Positions 19,013 through 27,451 of a DNA stretch of 64,000 nt are shown here, piece by piece. The notes under the pieces were generated by a model. It saw nothing but the letters and a program-made list of their open reading frames with translations. It ran no database searches and was not told where the DNA came from. The translations under genes and the position numbers were made by a program. Origin of the DNA: Polyangiaceae bacterium. Lineage in GTDB: Bacteria > Myxococcota_A > Polyangia > Polyangiales > Polyangiaceae. Numbering within the stretch: position 1 is the stretch's first letter; every line of letters begins with the position of its first letter. The stretch is taken from the NCBI GenBank assembly GCA_025353725.1, contig JANXOF010000045.1:1-64000 (forward strand), given 5' to 3'.

Positions 19013-19405
19013 CTACTCGGCCTTTCGGACTCCCACGACAAAGTAGTCGGTATCGCCAAAGCAGTGCGAAGGAAGGCCTTTGTGCTCCTCGTAGATAAGA
19101 GCCACCTTGTGACCCGCGAGGGCATTGATTTCGTCGACGACCTTGTGCTCTTTGACGGTGAACGAGAACATTTGAGCCGGTTGGCCAGCAATATTCACCA
19201 TCGCGAGGTCACCTTCGTTGGTCTTGCAGACCCAGCCCTTTTCCGAGACTTTCTGCACGAATCCGATGCGCTCGCCCTTCGAGAACGAAAACTTCAGCGC
19301 CGAGTAGGTGTAGACCGTCGTTCCGACGACCGTCAGGAGGACGCCGCCAACCCCGATCCGGATGAGCCACTTGCGCGCCGTTGTTTTCGCTTTATCGAGA
19401 GACAT
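19013..19405 (-). CDS. Small single-pass membrane protein of unknown function
   Basis: A 130-residue protein with a basic N-terminus, one transmembrane helix at about 15-36 (IGVGGVLLTVVGTTVYTY) and an extracytoplasmic domain with strands and two Cys (WVCKTNEG, SHCFGDTDYF). It lies 16 bases upstream of the PP2C gene on the same strand and may share its transcript. I do not recognise the family. Confidence 0.8.
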   Translation of the reverse strand: MSLDKAKTTARKWLIRIGVGGVLLTVVGTTVYTYSALKFSFSKGERIGFVQKVSEKGWVCKTNEGDLAMVNIAGQPAQMFSFTVKEHKVVDEINALAGHKVALIYEEHKGLPSHCFGDTDYFVVGVRKAE

Positions 19406-19639
19406 AGCGGGACTATCGCGGGGCCTTCAAGCGAGGTCAACTCGTTCCCGTGCGGTTCTTGTTTGAGCCAAAGAAGCGGCTTCAAAGCGCGCCAGCTCGC
19501 GTACGCCCGCGCAAGCTCGAGCGCACCGCGTGGCAAAACGTCGCGCATGCGACCGCGTCGATCCGGGTGGACCGAGCGTCCTAAGCTCCGCTTATGCCAA
19601 GTACGGTGTGTCAACCGGGAAATGGAGCGACACTCACGA

Positions 19640-20131
19640 ATGGGTAACCGTTTCCACTTTGTTCGATGCGCTATCGGCCTCCTCTTGGTCGTCCTGACGG
19701 CTCGGTCTGAAGCGCGCGTCGCAGACACAGTTCCGGGAGCGAAAGCCTTTGAATCTAGGCTCTACGCGCCGTGTTGCTACAACGGAACGTTGGATACGCA
19801 CGAATCGGAACTTGCCCGCGAGCTTCGAAAGGAAATCGAGTCGCGTCTTGATTCGCGCGAGTCGCTAAATTCGATTCACGCCGATTTGATAGCGCGATAC
19901 GGCTACAAGGTGATAGCGGCACGAAGCGATAAGCCAGCGCAGGCTGTCGGGGTTGCGCTCCTGGCGCTCATGGTCCTCGTTGCGACAGGCCTCGCCTTTG
20001 CCCTTCGTCGTTGGCTAAGAGCGGGCCTCGTCGCTAAACGCCCGACGGAGGCTCGCTCCGCGTCCGACGTGTGCGAGGAGGACCCGCTTGACGCCCGTAT
20101 CCGTGCTGAACTAGCCGAGCTGGACAGCTAG
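19640..20131 (+). CDS. CcmH/NrfF-like cytochrome c maturation protein with an altered cysteine motif
   Basis: A 163-residue protein with a signal peptide, a short helical domain and a C-terminal transmembrane helix (VGVALLALMVLVATGLAFAL). The domain follows the CcmH plan (ESELARELRKEI, then LIARYGYKV) in which an LRCxxC motif normally reduces apocytochrome cysteines before haem attachment. Here the motif is APCCYNGTLD, two adjacent Cys in place of CxxC, so the redox chemistry may differ. The frame is open from 19064 and an ATG at 19622 is possible; I prefer 19640 with a GGAG twelve bases upstream. No other ccm genes are beside it, but the window has several c-type haem proteins that need such a system. 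Confidence 0.75.
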   Translation: MGNRFHFVRCAIGLLLVVLTARSEARVADTVPGAKAFESRLYAPCCYNGTLDTHESELARELRKEIESRLDSRESLNSIHADLIARYGYKVIAARSDKPAQAVGVALLALMVLVATGLAFALRRWLRAGLVAKRPTEARSASDVCEEDPLDARIRAELAELDS

Positions 20132-20245
20132 ATCGTCTCGAAGTGAGCGACGTCGTTCGCTCGCTCTCCCGTCCTTGCCTGTCGCCCCCGAGGTTAGGCG
20201 CGCGTTGACGACGCTCTTCCGTGCGGGCACGTTACACCGAAGGTC

Positions 20246-21442
20246 ATGGCGAACGAGATCGAGGGCGTGCTTGAAAATATCGCGGAAGCAGGCGAAGCCG
20301 ACGCGTTAACACAGGCTTTCGCCACGGTGGACCGCATGAACCGTGAGGGGCGCATCCGTGAGCTCGTCCAGCTTTCAGAAGCGATTGAGAACGCAAAAGG
20401 CGCCCACGGTGCGCTGACGCTTCCGCACGAGACGGTGGCCGACCACATCGAAGAGGTGCTTGCGCTGACGCCCTGCAATCTCCGCGTCGCTGCTCTTTTT
20501 TCTCTGTTTGCAAACGATCGGGTGCGCAGTGTCGTGAAGCCGCTGTCTCGTTCGCAGCGGGCGCGCACACTCGCCTCGCAGCTCGCGTACGGTCAGCCGA
20601 AAGACGCGCTTCTGGCCGCCCTTCAGCGTGCTGAGGAGACGCAGGTTGAGGTACCCCACTATGAGGTCTTGGCGTGCTGGCTGCACGAGCTCCTGCTGCG
20701 CGGGGCGGTGCTCGATCAGGCGCCCGAGGCCAAGTCCTTTCACGCCGCGCTTTCGTCGCAAGGCCACCCGCTGGGTTCGCTCCCCCTCGCCCTGCTCGAG
20801 GCCGAACAAGAAGCACCCACGTACATGCCCATGTACGGTACAACTGCCATAGCCGACGCCGTGCAGTGCCTCGCGAACGGGTCAGCGTCGATGCGGACGC
20901 TGCCGCCTCCCGAAGGCCAAGCCCCGCCGCGTGCTACGCGACTCGACGACACCCTTGTCGAACAGCGTTTGATCGAGGCTGTCAGACCGTGGCTAAAAGC
21001 TGCTGGCTCCAACGGCAAGTCGGAAGCCAAAGTGTTTCGCCTTGACCCGCCTCTTGCGAACGGAGCGGCGGGACGCTGGCTGCTTCAAGCGCTGCCGCTT
21101 ACGTGCGTGGAGAGCGTCGACGGTCTCCGCGCGGAGCGCTGTGAGGCCGAAGCGGTGTGGGGCGCGCTCTTCGCCGCGGCTGCGAACGGAGGGGCGTACT
21201 CGTCAGGTCTCGGTGGAGCGTACGGCAGGCGCGCCGCCTGGACCTCGCTCGGCGCCCTCGTGGACGCCTCCGCCGATGCCTCTCCCAGTGCGATAAACGT
21301 GCGCGCTCGCGCCTCCGCGTTTCTTATGTTTGGAGCTGCCGCAGGCGCTTGGTGGAACGACGTCGCGTGGGATATCGGAGCGCTCGCTCTGCGCGAGGGA
21401 GGTGCGTCGGTGGCCGTGCTCGCGGCTTCGGACGTCGACTAG
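20246..21442 (+). CDS. Conserved-looking cytosolic protein of unknown function
   Basis: A 398-residue protein with no signal peptide or membrane helix, mostly helical in the first half (an Ala/Leu-rich repeat pattern), with a C-terminal part rich in Ala and Gly (GALFAAAANGGAYSSGLGGAYGRRAAW). It vaguely resembles a myxobacterial DUF6183-type protein, but I am not certain. It starts a run of three plus-strand genes ending with a haem-protein-like gene. Confidence 0.75.
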   Translation: MANEIEGVLENIAEAGEADALTQAFATVDRMNREGRIRELVQLSEAIENAKGAHGALTLPHETVADHIEEVLALTPCNLRVAALFSLFANDRVRSVVKPLSRSQRARTLASQLAYGQPKDALLAALQRAEETQVEVPHYEVLACWLHELLLRGAVLDQAPEAKSFHAALSSQGHPLGSLPLALLEAEQEAPTYMPMYGTTAIADAVQCLANGSASMRTLPPPEGQAPPRATRLDDTLVEQRLIEAVRPWLKAAGSNGKSEAKVFRLDPPLANGAAGRWLLQALPLTCVESVDGLRAERCEAEAVWGALFAAAANGGAYSSGLGGAYGRRAAWTSLGALVDASADASPSAINVRARASAFLMFGAAAGAWWNDVAWDIGALALREGGASVAVLAASDVD

Positions 21443-21497
21443 CGTGCGCGCCCAGTGAGCCGAGTCGTCGAGCGCGAAGTGTGCTAAATCTTGGGCC

Positions 21498-22283
21498 ATG
21501 AGCGAGGTAACGGCATTTGAAGGCGTAAAGGGCCTGCCGCCGGTTGACGTCCACGAATACGGCGGAAAAAAGGAGGGCGTGAAGCAGGCTGTCAACCGCC
21601 GCCTCTTCATGCAGCTGCTTGTGTTCCGGGTGCCGCCGCACGTGGGTGTCGGCGCTGACGCAAAGGGGTCTCCTGCCGCCGTAGGCGCTGAACTCGTGAG
21701 CCTATTGAGGTCGCGAAAGGTCCCCGGCGTCGTTTACGCTGACACGATGGACCCGCGAAGTCTGGCTTTGCTCTCCTGGGGCGAAGATCCCGCGGACTTC
21801 GTCCGAAACGTGCGTCCTCTTTTCGCAGAGGCTCCGCTCTCGAACGTTGAGCTGCGTGACGACTTCGGCATGCTCGGCCGCACCTACTCGACGGGCCATG
21901 AACCTGAGCTCGAGTGGTCACTTCTGGAACGACCTATCGAGAACGTAACCAAGGAGTCCACGCCTTGGCACGTTTGGTATCCACTCCGCCGTAAAGGCCA
22001 TTTTGCAAAAGTCGAACCGCTCGACCAAAGCCACATCATGCGCGAACACGCCGCGCTTGGCATTGCCTACGGCCAGCAGGACCTCGCCACCGACGTTCGC
22101 CTCGCGTGTCACGGGATCGACGCGGGGGACAACGAGTTCGTGATCGGCCTGGTCGGCAAAGACCTCCATCCGCTTTCGCACCTTGTGCAGGCGATGCGTA
22201 AAACGCGTCAGACAAGTGAATTTATCGAAAAGATGGGTCCTTTCTTCGTGGGTTACGTGCTCGGCTCGACCCGCGGCCAGTAA
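21498..22283 (+). CDS. Chlorite dismutase/HemQ-family haem protein
   Basis: A 261-residue protein. The C-terminal half follows the HemQ/chlorite-dismutase pattern: a WYPLRRKGHFA segment, then LDQSHIMREHAALGIAYG, where the His before AALG matches the proximal haem-ligand position, then DDNEFVIGLVGKDLHPLSHLVQAMR and SEFIEKMGPFFVGYVLG. Most members in such bacteria are coproheme decarboxylases that finish haem synthesis. True chlorite dismutases have a distal Arg that I cannot verify here, so haem synthesis is the more likely role. It precedes a MORN-like gene by 22 bases. Confidence 0.85.
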   Translation: MSEVTAFEGVKGLPPVDVHEYGGKKEGVKQAVNRRLFMQLLVFRVPPHVGVGADAKGSPAAVGAELVSLLRSRKVPGVVYADTMDPRSLALLSWGEDPADFVRNVRPLFAEAPLSNVELRDDFGMLGRTYSTGHEPELEWSLLERPIENVTKESTPWHVWYPLRRKGHFAKVEPLDQSHIMREHAALGIAYGQQDLATDVRLACHGIDAGDNEFVIGLVGKDLHPLSHLVQAMRKTRQTSEFIEKMGPFFVGYVLGSTRGQ

Positions 22284-22305
22284 CCTCGGTAAGGGTTTTC
22301 GTCCG

Positions 22306-23109
22306 ATGGCTTCTGCGAAACGAAAGCGCGCCCCGAAAGAGTCTCCGAATCGACCGGACGACGTCCCGGACGCGGCTCGCTGGAATGCCCATGAAGAAAT
22401 GTGGGCGGCAGGCTGGTCGGAAAACGGCAAACGAACCGGACCGTGGACTTTCTACTTCGCGGACGGCGGCGTCGCAGGTCACGCGAATTACGTCGGGGGC
22501 CTTCGCGATGGCGTAGCGGTGTGGTTCCACAGGAACAAGAGCGCCGACTTGCGAGAGCAAAGCACCTACGTCGGTGGCAAGTTTCACGGCAAGCGAATAT
22601 GGCAGCGTTCCCGCAAAGGTAAGACTCCCGGTTTCGAGTGGTTCGACAAGCTCGGCGCCGGTACGTGGCGCTACGAAGTGCCCCATTGGAGCGGCGCGGG
22701 CCAACCGCGCTGGGCGGCGTTCTATGGCAAGTTGGGTACGGAAGCGCAGGTGCCTTGCACGGCCGAAGGTCGTTCCGTGGAGCTTGGTGAGCATCTCGAA
22801 AAGCTAGAGCCTCAAACTGTTCTCATCCTCGTCGAGGAGTCGTTTATCGATTGCGAGGAGCGGGAGGTTCACGACGGCTCTCTCGCGCGCATCGGGCGCG
22901 GAGCGAAAACGATACGCGGAAGATATCTCTACATGGGTCGCACGGCCGAAGACGTCTACGAACTTCACTTTATGTATGACGACACGCAAGGTGCGTCGCT
23001 AACGGCTGAGTACATGGTTGACGCAAACGAGCTTTCGCGGGCATTCACGCTCGCCGTGGATTATTACCCAGCCGCGCGGCTCGTCTTCGACACTCCGCGC
23101 AAGCGCTGA
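22306..23109 (+). CDS. MORN/YwqK-like antitoxin-type repeat protein
   Basis: A 267-residue cytosolic protein. The middle carries short repeats of the pattern Gly-x-Trp/Phe-x5-Asn/Gly (ENGKRTGPWTFYFADGGV, ANYVGGLRDGVAVWFHRN, TYVGGKFHGKRIWQR) as in MORN and YwqK-type proteins. The C-terminal half is beta-rich (ETV, TIRGRYLYMG) and unrecognised. The frame is open from 22183, but the ATG at 22306 gives a start after the stop of the upstream gene. It sits five bases before the next gene in the same operon. Confidence 0.7.
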   Translation: MASAKRKRAPKESPNRPDDVPDAARWNAHEEMWAAGWSENGKRTGPWTFYFADGGVAGHANYVGGLRDGVAVWFHRNKSADLREQSTYVGGKFHGKRIWQRSRKGKTPGFEWFDKLGAGTWRYEVPHWSGAGQPRWAAFYGKLGTEAQVPCTAEGRSVELGEHLEKLEPQTVLILVEESFIDCEEREVHDGSLARIGRGAKTIRGRYLYMGRTAEDVYELHFMYDDTQGASLTAEYMVDANELSRAFTLAVDYYPAARLVFDTPRKR

Positions 23110-23114
23110 GCGCC

Positions 23115-23519
23115 ATGGCTTTCTGGAGTGGTTGGTTCGCGGTGTTCTTGATCGCTTTCGCCGCGGCCGTTCCACTCCGTGCTCGCCTTTGGGGCGGGCG
23201 TCGCGCAGTGCCGTCGTCACCGGCCATACGCATGCACGTCGTTCTCGGCCTGACGACGTCAGCCGTCGCATTTTTGCATACGATTTTGGTCATTCCCGCG
23301 CTCGGGTCGCCTGCGGCGATTGGAAGCGGGCCTATGGCGATAGCGCCTGCGGGCTTGGCTTTTTTTCTGATCGTCGCGCATGCTGGCTTGGGCTTGCAGC
23401 TCCGCGATGAGCGCTTGAGAACGCGAGCGAAAACACGTCGTTCTCATGCGACGACGGCGTTCGCGATTACGGTTGCCGTGGTCATTCATATTGTCACCTT
23501 GGAGCAGGCCCGTCCGTGA
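23115..23519 (+). CDS. Small four-helix membrane protein with conserved-position His residues
   Basis: A 134-residue protein with four predicted transmembrane helices. His residues fall inside or next to each helix (RMHVVLG, FLHTILV, AHAGLGL, RRSHATT, VIHIV), a pattern seen in b-type cytochrome and ferric-reductase-like membrane domains. I cannot prove haem binding. It begins five bases after the MORN-like gene, in a group that also contains the HemQ-like protein. Confidence 0.7.
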   Translation: MAFWSGWFAVFLIAFAAAVPLRARLWGGRRAVPSSPAIRMHVVLGLTTSAVAFLHTILVIPALGSPAAIGSGPMAIAPAGLAFFLIVAHAGLGLQLRDERLRTRAKTRRSHATTAFAITVAVVIHIVTLEQARP

Positions 23520-23544
23520 AAGGTGCTCTCTGCCCAGGCAAGTC

Positions 23545-24696
23545 TTAGCGAGGGTTGCCGCCGCTGACTTCGAAGTTGGCGATCGCGTTGTCGCCATAGG
23601 TAGGGAGATCGCCGTTTGATGTCGCAAAAAGCTGCGCGTCCATGATGGCCTTCGTGATCTCTACTCCGACGCGAACATGCGACTGCGCGAGCTGCGAAGG
23701 CCAATGGAGGAACACTCGTGGAACCGCGTTCAGGTCTCTCGTCAGGCGGACCTTGACCTCGTTCACCGAGCCCTCAATGGCTGGACTCGCGCGTAGCAAC
23801 GCGATGTCCTTCCGCGGATGACTCATGAGATATCCGGTTACGTACGTCACATTGTTGCAAAGGTAAGTGTTGCTCGTCCTCGGAAACGCGGAGAGCTTGA
23901 CCCCCGTAAGGGTGTCACTCAACGTTGCCCGACCATCACGGTCGCCCGCATGCGTGGTGACGATGGTCCGTGCGGCTCCCTCGACCGCGCGCCACGACAG
24001 GAGATTCGGGCGAGCGCTTTCCTCGGGGGCGGCATCCTCGATGAGCGGAGTTTCACTACGGCCATTGTTCGTGAGCGGATGAAGCGCTTGCGACCCGTCG
24101 TCGAGTCGTGCGGCACTGTTTACAGAGCCGAGCTCGATCCAAAGCGGTTGACGGGCGTCGGCCGCGCCGTTCATCAAGACGAACGATGGATGGAAGGCCT
24201 CCATCTCTTTTGCGATGAGAATGGCGGCAAGGTCCCACGTAACGGGAAGGATCATCGCGCACACGTCGACCAGCCCCACATGCGCGAGTGAGAGCGTGGC
24301 CGTGCCTACGCTGACTTGATTGCCGGGGGGGTCCACCACGCCTGGTGCCGAAGCGCGTGTTTCAGGGTATCGCGCGGTCGGCACGACTTCGCTCACGATG
24401 CGTCCCGTGGGGTTGTCGTGGATGTTCATGAACCGACCAAAGCCCGTGAGCAGTACGCGCGGCCGTCCATTCGCCGTCGGCCCACACCGCGCGGTGTAGC
24501 TGGTTGCGAAGGTGACGTTCGCGTCGTACTGCCTTCGCGCGACCGGTGCGCTCGTATCGACGGTAACGGCGTCCGACGTCCGTGTGACGTCGTCGCCTTG
24601 GCTCGCGGGCTCGCTAGCGCACGCCGTCAGCGACAGTCCGAGTGCGAGTCCAAGCCGACGGTCACGCGAGCGAAGCCAAAGCGTCGGAGATTGCAT
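23545..24696 (-). CDS. Lipoprotein pyroglutamyl-peptidase-I-like protein (C15-type)
   Basis: A 383-residue secreted protein. The signal peptide ends in a lipobox (SLTAC); I use the internal ATG at 24696 because it gives a compact signal. After about 55 linker residues the C15 fold begins with RVLLTGFGRFMNIHDNP, matching the first strand of pyroglutamyl peptidase I. The catalytic triad positions are kept: Glu189 in IELGSVNSAARL, Cys280 in NTYLCNNVTY, and His331 in VFLHWPSQ. An exported, membrane-anchored member is unusual, because the classic enzyme is cytosolic and removes N-terminal pyroglutamate. The substrate may be secreted peptides. Confidence 0.8.
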   Translation of the reverse strand: MQSPTLWLRSRDRRLGLALGLSLTACASEPASQGDDVTRTSDAVTVDTSAPVARRQYDANVTFATSYTARCGPTANGRPRVLLTGFGRFMNIHDNPTGRIVSEVVPTARYPETRASAPGVVDPPGNQVSVGTATLSLAHVGLVDVCAMILPVTWDLAAILIAKEMEAFHPSFVLMNGAADARQPLWIELGSVNSAARLDDGSQALHPLTNNGRSETPLIEDAAPEESARPNLLSWRAVEGAARTIVTTHAGDRDGRATLSDTLTGVKLSAFPRTSNTYLCNNVTYVTGYLMSHPRKDIALLRASPAIEGSVNEVKVRLTRDLNAVPRVFLHWPSQLAQSHVRVGVEITKAIMDAQLFATSNGDLPTYGDNAIANFEVSGGNPR

Positions 24697-24863
24697 CAAA
24701 CTCACGAGGTGCAAGAACGGCACCGGTGTGTGGCCTTGTGGTTCGCGGCGCGTAAACCCTGTTTTAGACGCGTTTTAACGCCAACGCTCGGGGCCACCGT
24801 GGATCGTCTGGGGCACCTGATGCCCACGGCGCCCGCAGGCGTGAGGCTTCGAGCGGAGCCGCT

Positions 24864-25325
24864 TCAATTGGACTGGCGATCGGTGGTCGTCTCGCTGCCG
24901 AAAATGTCGTCCCAGCCTTCGCGATACGCTTTGCTCGAAACTTTGGCAGGCCCTTTTTGGGGGAGACGAGGAGCGAAGCTCTCTTTGACATCGCAGACGC
25001 GCGGATTGCCCTCGCGCGGAGCAAGCGTCAGGACCTCGCCAGCGATCGGGCGACCCTCCGCGAGGGGTCTCAACTCGCCGATCTCAATCCGCTCCTGACG
25101 CGCGCGAAGCACGTGAACACCGCCACCGTCCGCGGTCCGCGGTCCGAGAAGTACGACGTCAGGCCCGCGCGGACGTTCCGAGGCGTCGACGTTCGCCGTC
25201 GTGTTCGTATCCGAGGCGGGTGTATCCGAAACGGGCTTAGCGCTCGCCGCTTGGGCTGCTGGGCTGCTCGAAGGAGAGGAAGCGCTCGGGCTCGGGGGTG
25301 GAGTCTTCGCAGGGGCATCGAGCAT
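24864..25325 (-). CDS. Small Ser/Pro-rich protein of unknown function
   Basis: A 153-residue protein starting at ATG 25325 (MLDAPAKT), with a disordered Ser/Pro/Ala-rich N-terminus and a compact C-terminal ~90 residues (PDVVLLGPRTADGGGVHVLRAR, EIGELRPLAEGRPI, EVLTLAPREG, WDDIFGS) that look folded. There is no signal peptide or membrane helix. It lies 26 bases after the stop of the coiled-coil membrane gene on the same strand, in a probable operon. The family is not recognised. Confidence 0.65.
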   Translation of the reverse strand: MLDAPAKTPPPSPSASSPSSSPAAQAASAKPVSDTPASDTNTTANVDASERPRGPDVVLLGPRTADGGGVHVLRARQERIEIGELRPLAEGRPIAGEVLTLAPREGNPRVCDVKESFAPRLPQKGPAKVSSKAYREGWDDIFGSETTTDRQSN

Positions 25326-25351
25326 CCCTTCGGTATAGCGCGCGCTTCGAC

Positions 25352-26098
25352 TTAGTGCGTGTCGATGTGGCCGCAAAGCGGATCGAACTTGTAAAGGCAG
25401 GGATTCCCGTCGGGTTCGTGGGCGCGTGGTGGCTTCGTCGGCGTCGTTGTAGGACGTGGATTGGCGGTCGCGTGCGCCGGTGCGGCCATCAGCGGGGATT
25501 TCAGTACAGGAGGCTCGTCGGGTGCCTTCTGCGTACGCCTTTCGAGCTCAGCGACAACGTCGCGTTGTCTGTCTACCCTCTCAGCGAGCCCCTCTGCGCG
25601 CTCGCGCTCGCTTACGACCTCCCGTTTTGCCTCAGCTATTTTGCTCTGACTGGCCGGTGCTGAGACCGAGAAGTACACGATGAGGCACCCACCGAGCGCA
25701 AGTGCCGCGCCACCAAACGCACTTCCGATGAGGCTACCGTAGGCGCTGGGGTGAGCCACGTGCACCGCGCGTATTCGCTCGAGTTCGACCTCATGGCGTC
25801 GCGAAAATTCGGCTTCGTCGGCTCGCGTCCGAGCTTCGACGGAAATGCGCGCTTGCTCCACGAGTGCACGCTGTAGCGCGTCGCGACGCGCCTCGTTTTC
25901 GTTCGCTTGACGCAGGGCGCGCGCGAGGTCTTCTCCCTCGATGCGAGTCCGTGCGGCGGCTGCGTCCCGTGCGGCGCTCAAGGCCTTGGCGCGCAGTTCT
26001 GCTTCCTCCTCGATACGCTCGGCTTCGAGTCGCCTCAATTCTCCAAGAGAAAAACTTACGCTCTCATCGCGCACCTCGGGGCAGCTTTTCATGGACAC
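25352..26098 (-). CDS. Coiled-coil single-pass membrane protein
   Basis: A 248-residue protein. Residues about 15-110 and 155-195 are strongly coiled-coil (long Glu/Arg/Ala heptad stretches). A single transmembrane helix lies between them near 122-146 (GSAFGGAALALGGCLIVYFSV), and the C-terminus is Pro/Thr-rich and ends with two Cys (NPCLYKFDPLCGHID). A start at 26092 is also possible. The layout suggests a structural or sensor-like envelope protein. The family is unknown. Confidence 0.7.
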   Translation of the reverse strand: MSMKSCPEVRDESVSFSLGELRRLEAERIEEEAELRAKALSAARDAAAARTRIEGEDLARALRQANENEARRDALQRALVEQARISVEARTRADEAEFSRRHEVELERIRAVHVAHPSAYGSLIGSAFGGAALALGGCLIVYFSVSAPASQSKIAEAKREVVSERERAEGLAERVDRQRDVVAELERRTQKAPDEPPVLKSPLMAAPAHATANPRPTTTPTKPPRAHEPDGNPCLYKFDPLCGHIDTH

Positions 26099-26143
26099 CT
26101 CGGCGTCTACGACACGCCGCGCCCGTAGAGTTTTGGTCGAACG

Positions 26144-27058
26144 TTACGGTTTGGGCGAAGGCTGCGCGGCTCGGCGCGGCCTCAGCGGAGTGTGCGATGG
26201 TGACTCGCAGCCGCAGCCACACGCATTTTGAAACGAGCGGGTGTCAGGCGTGCACGTATACCGAACGGTTTCGCACGTTTCGGGCGTGCCGTAATAGATA
26301 CGCCAAGGTTCGGCCTCGGGATCGCAAGCGCACACCCTGGTCGTACAAACGACGGCTCCCGTCGCCATGCAGCCGCAGGTGTTGCAATCGTCATTCGCTC
26401 GAAATGTATCGCCCGGTCGGTAGGTCGCGCCATTGTAGCTACAGGTAATAGGCGCCGATGATTTGACCGACAGCGTGACAGTGAATGTCGCCTCGAGCAA
26501 TTGGTAGTCCCGAAACACAATACGGAACGGACTTAGAGGGCTGCCAGAAGGAACCTTGTAAACCACTTTCGCATCGGTCGTTCCGCTGGACGAGTCGTCA
26601 TTCGTCGCCAAGATGTCGTTGCCTGCGGTCGTAATCCAAGCGATGGCGTCACCGTTGATCGAGGTGACGTCAGCCGTGACTTCATCGCCGCCCTTTGCAA
26701 GAAAACCGTAGGCCTGGAAGCGCGGTGGATTCCGGTAGGCGCGCGTCTTCGTCTCGCCGCTCGCGATGGGTCCTAGATAAAAAGGAGGAGCAAGGCGAAG
26801 CTCGCTGACGGAAGTGCCTGTCCCGCGATCGTTAGGGGTTTGAACGCCGGAAGTCTCCTCTGTCGCGCCCGCTCCCTCCGAAGCCGCGCAGCCCTGGGAG
26901 CCTACGCTACCCACAACCGTACTTACGAAAGTGATCACGTGAGCGAGGGCCACCCCGCGGCTTGAGGCTAACGCTGAACTCAAACTGTTCACGCCGGCAC
27001 GGGCCCCGGAGCTCGTGCGACAGGCAATTCGTAATGCACGTAATGCACGTAATGACAT
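26144..27058 (-). CDS. Secreted lipoprotein with a VWC-like cysteine domain
   Basis: A 304-residue protein with an N-terminal signal region (LRALRALR repeat at the very start, then a hydrophobic stretch ending in SQGC). A beta-rich central domain runs from about 85 to 200. Residues about 205-245 contain CSYNGATYRPGDTFRANDDC, CGCMATGAVVC and CAC, the Cys spacing of von Willebrand factor type C-like domains. A further Cys-rich segment with CGCGC follows. The function is unknown; surface adhesion or protein binding is plausible. The true start is uncertain, because the first codons come from a 9-bp DNA repeat. Confidence 0.7.
   Translation of the reverse strand: MSLRALRALRIACRTSSGARAGVNSLSSALASSRGVALAHVITFVSTVVGSVGSQGCAASEGAGATEETSGVQTPNDRGTGTSVSELRLAPPFYLGPIASGETKTRAYRNPPRFQAYGFLAKGGDEVTADVTSINGDAIAWITTAGNDILATNDDSSSGTTDAKVVYKVPSGSPLSPFRIVFRDYQLLEATFTVTLSVKSSAPITCSYNGATYRPGDTFRANDDCNTCGCMATGAVVCTTRVCACDPEAEPWRIYYGTPETCETVRYTCTPDTRSFQNACGCGCESPSHTPLRPRRAAQPSPKP
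27030..27056. repeat. 9-bp tandem repeat at a lipoprotein N-terminus
   Basis: CGTAATGCA is present in three copies (the last one diverged). On the minus strand it encodes the Leu-Arg-Ala repeats at the start of the VWC-like lipoprotein. Confidence 0.85.
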
Positions 27059-27451
27059 GGTTCGTGAGTTCCCCTACGACGACTACGTTGCACTGGCCGT
27101 GGCTGAATCAGGCGTCCCGTCACTCGCCCGCGCGGCTTAGCCCCGCAACTTAGAACGGTCAAGTACGACTCACGAACTTCGTTAGTCGCCACATGAGAAC
27201 TGAACCGACAGAAGGGAGAGTTTGCTCAATGACACTAAGCGTCATTGAGCGATAGTGGGCGCGAATTTCTTCAAGAAACTTGCCACTAAAGGCAAAAAGA
27301 TGTCAGGCGCCCACGTTGTCCTACTTCTGCGTTTTGGTATCGAATTCGCGCGCCCTTTCCCGAGCGCAATGCGTTGTCTCGTCGACGCTCTAGAGGTTTC
27401 CAGAGAAGAGACCCTTCGCTCACCCGAAACCGAGGGTAAGCTGCGGGCTCT
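27059..27451. other. Divergent intergenic region
   Basis: About 390 bases between two divergently transcribed lipoprotein genes. They hold the perfect inverted repeat listed separately at 27224. An open frame at 27255-27455 (66 codons, overlapping the next start) has weak codon bias and I do not call it a gene. Confidence 0.6.
27224..27250. promoter_or_regulatory. Perfect 10-bp inverted repeat, 7-base spacer
   Basis: GCTCAATGAC and GTCATTGAGC flank ACTAAGC. It lies in a divergent intergenic region, about 200 bases before the next plus-strand start. No T-run follows, so an operator is more likely than a terminator, but no regulator is known. Confidence 0.6.
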
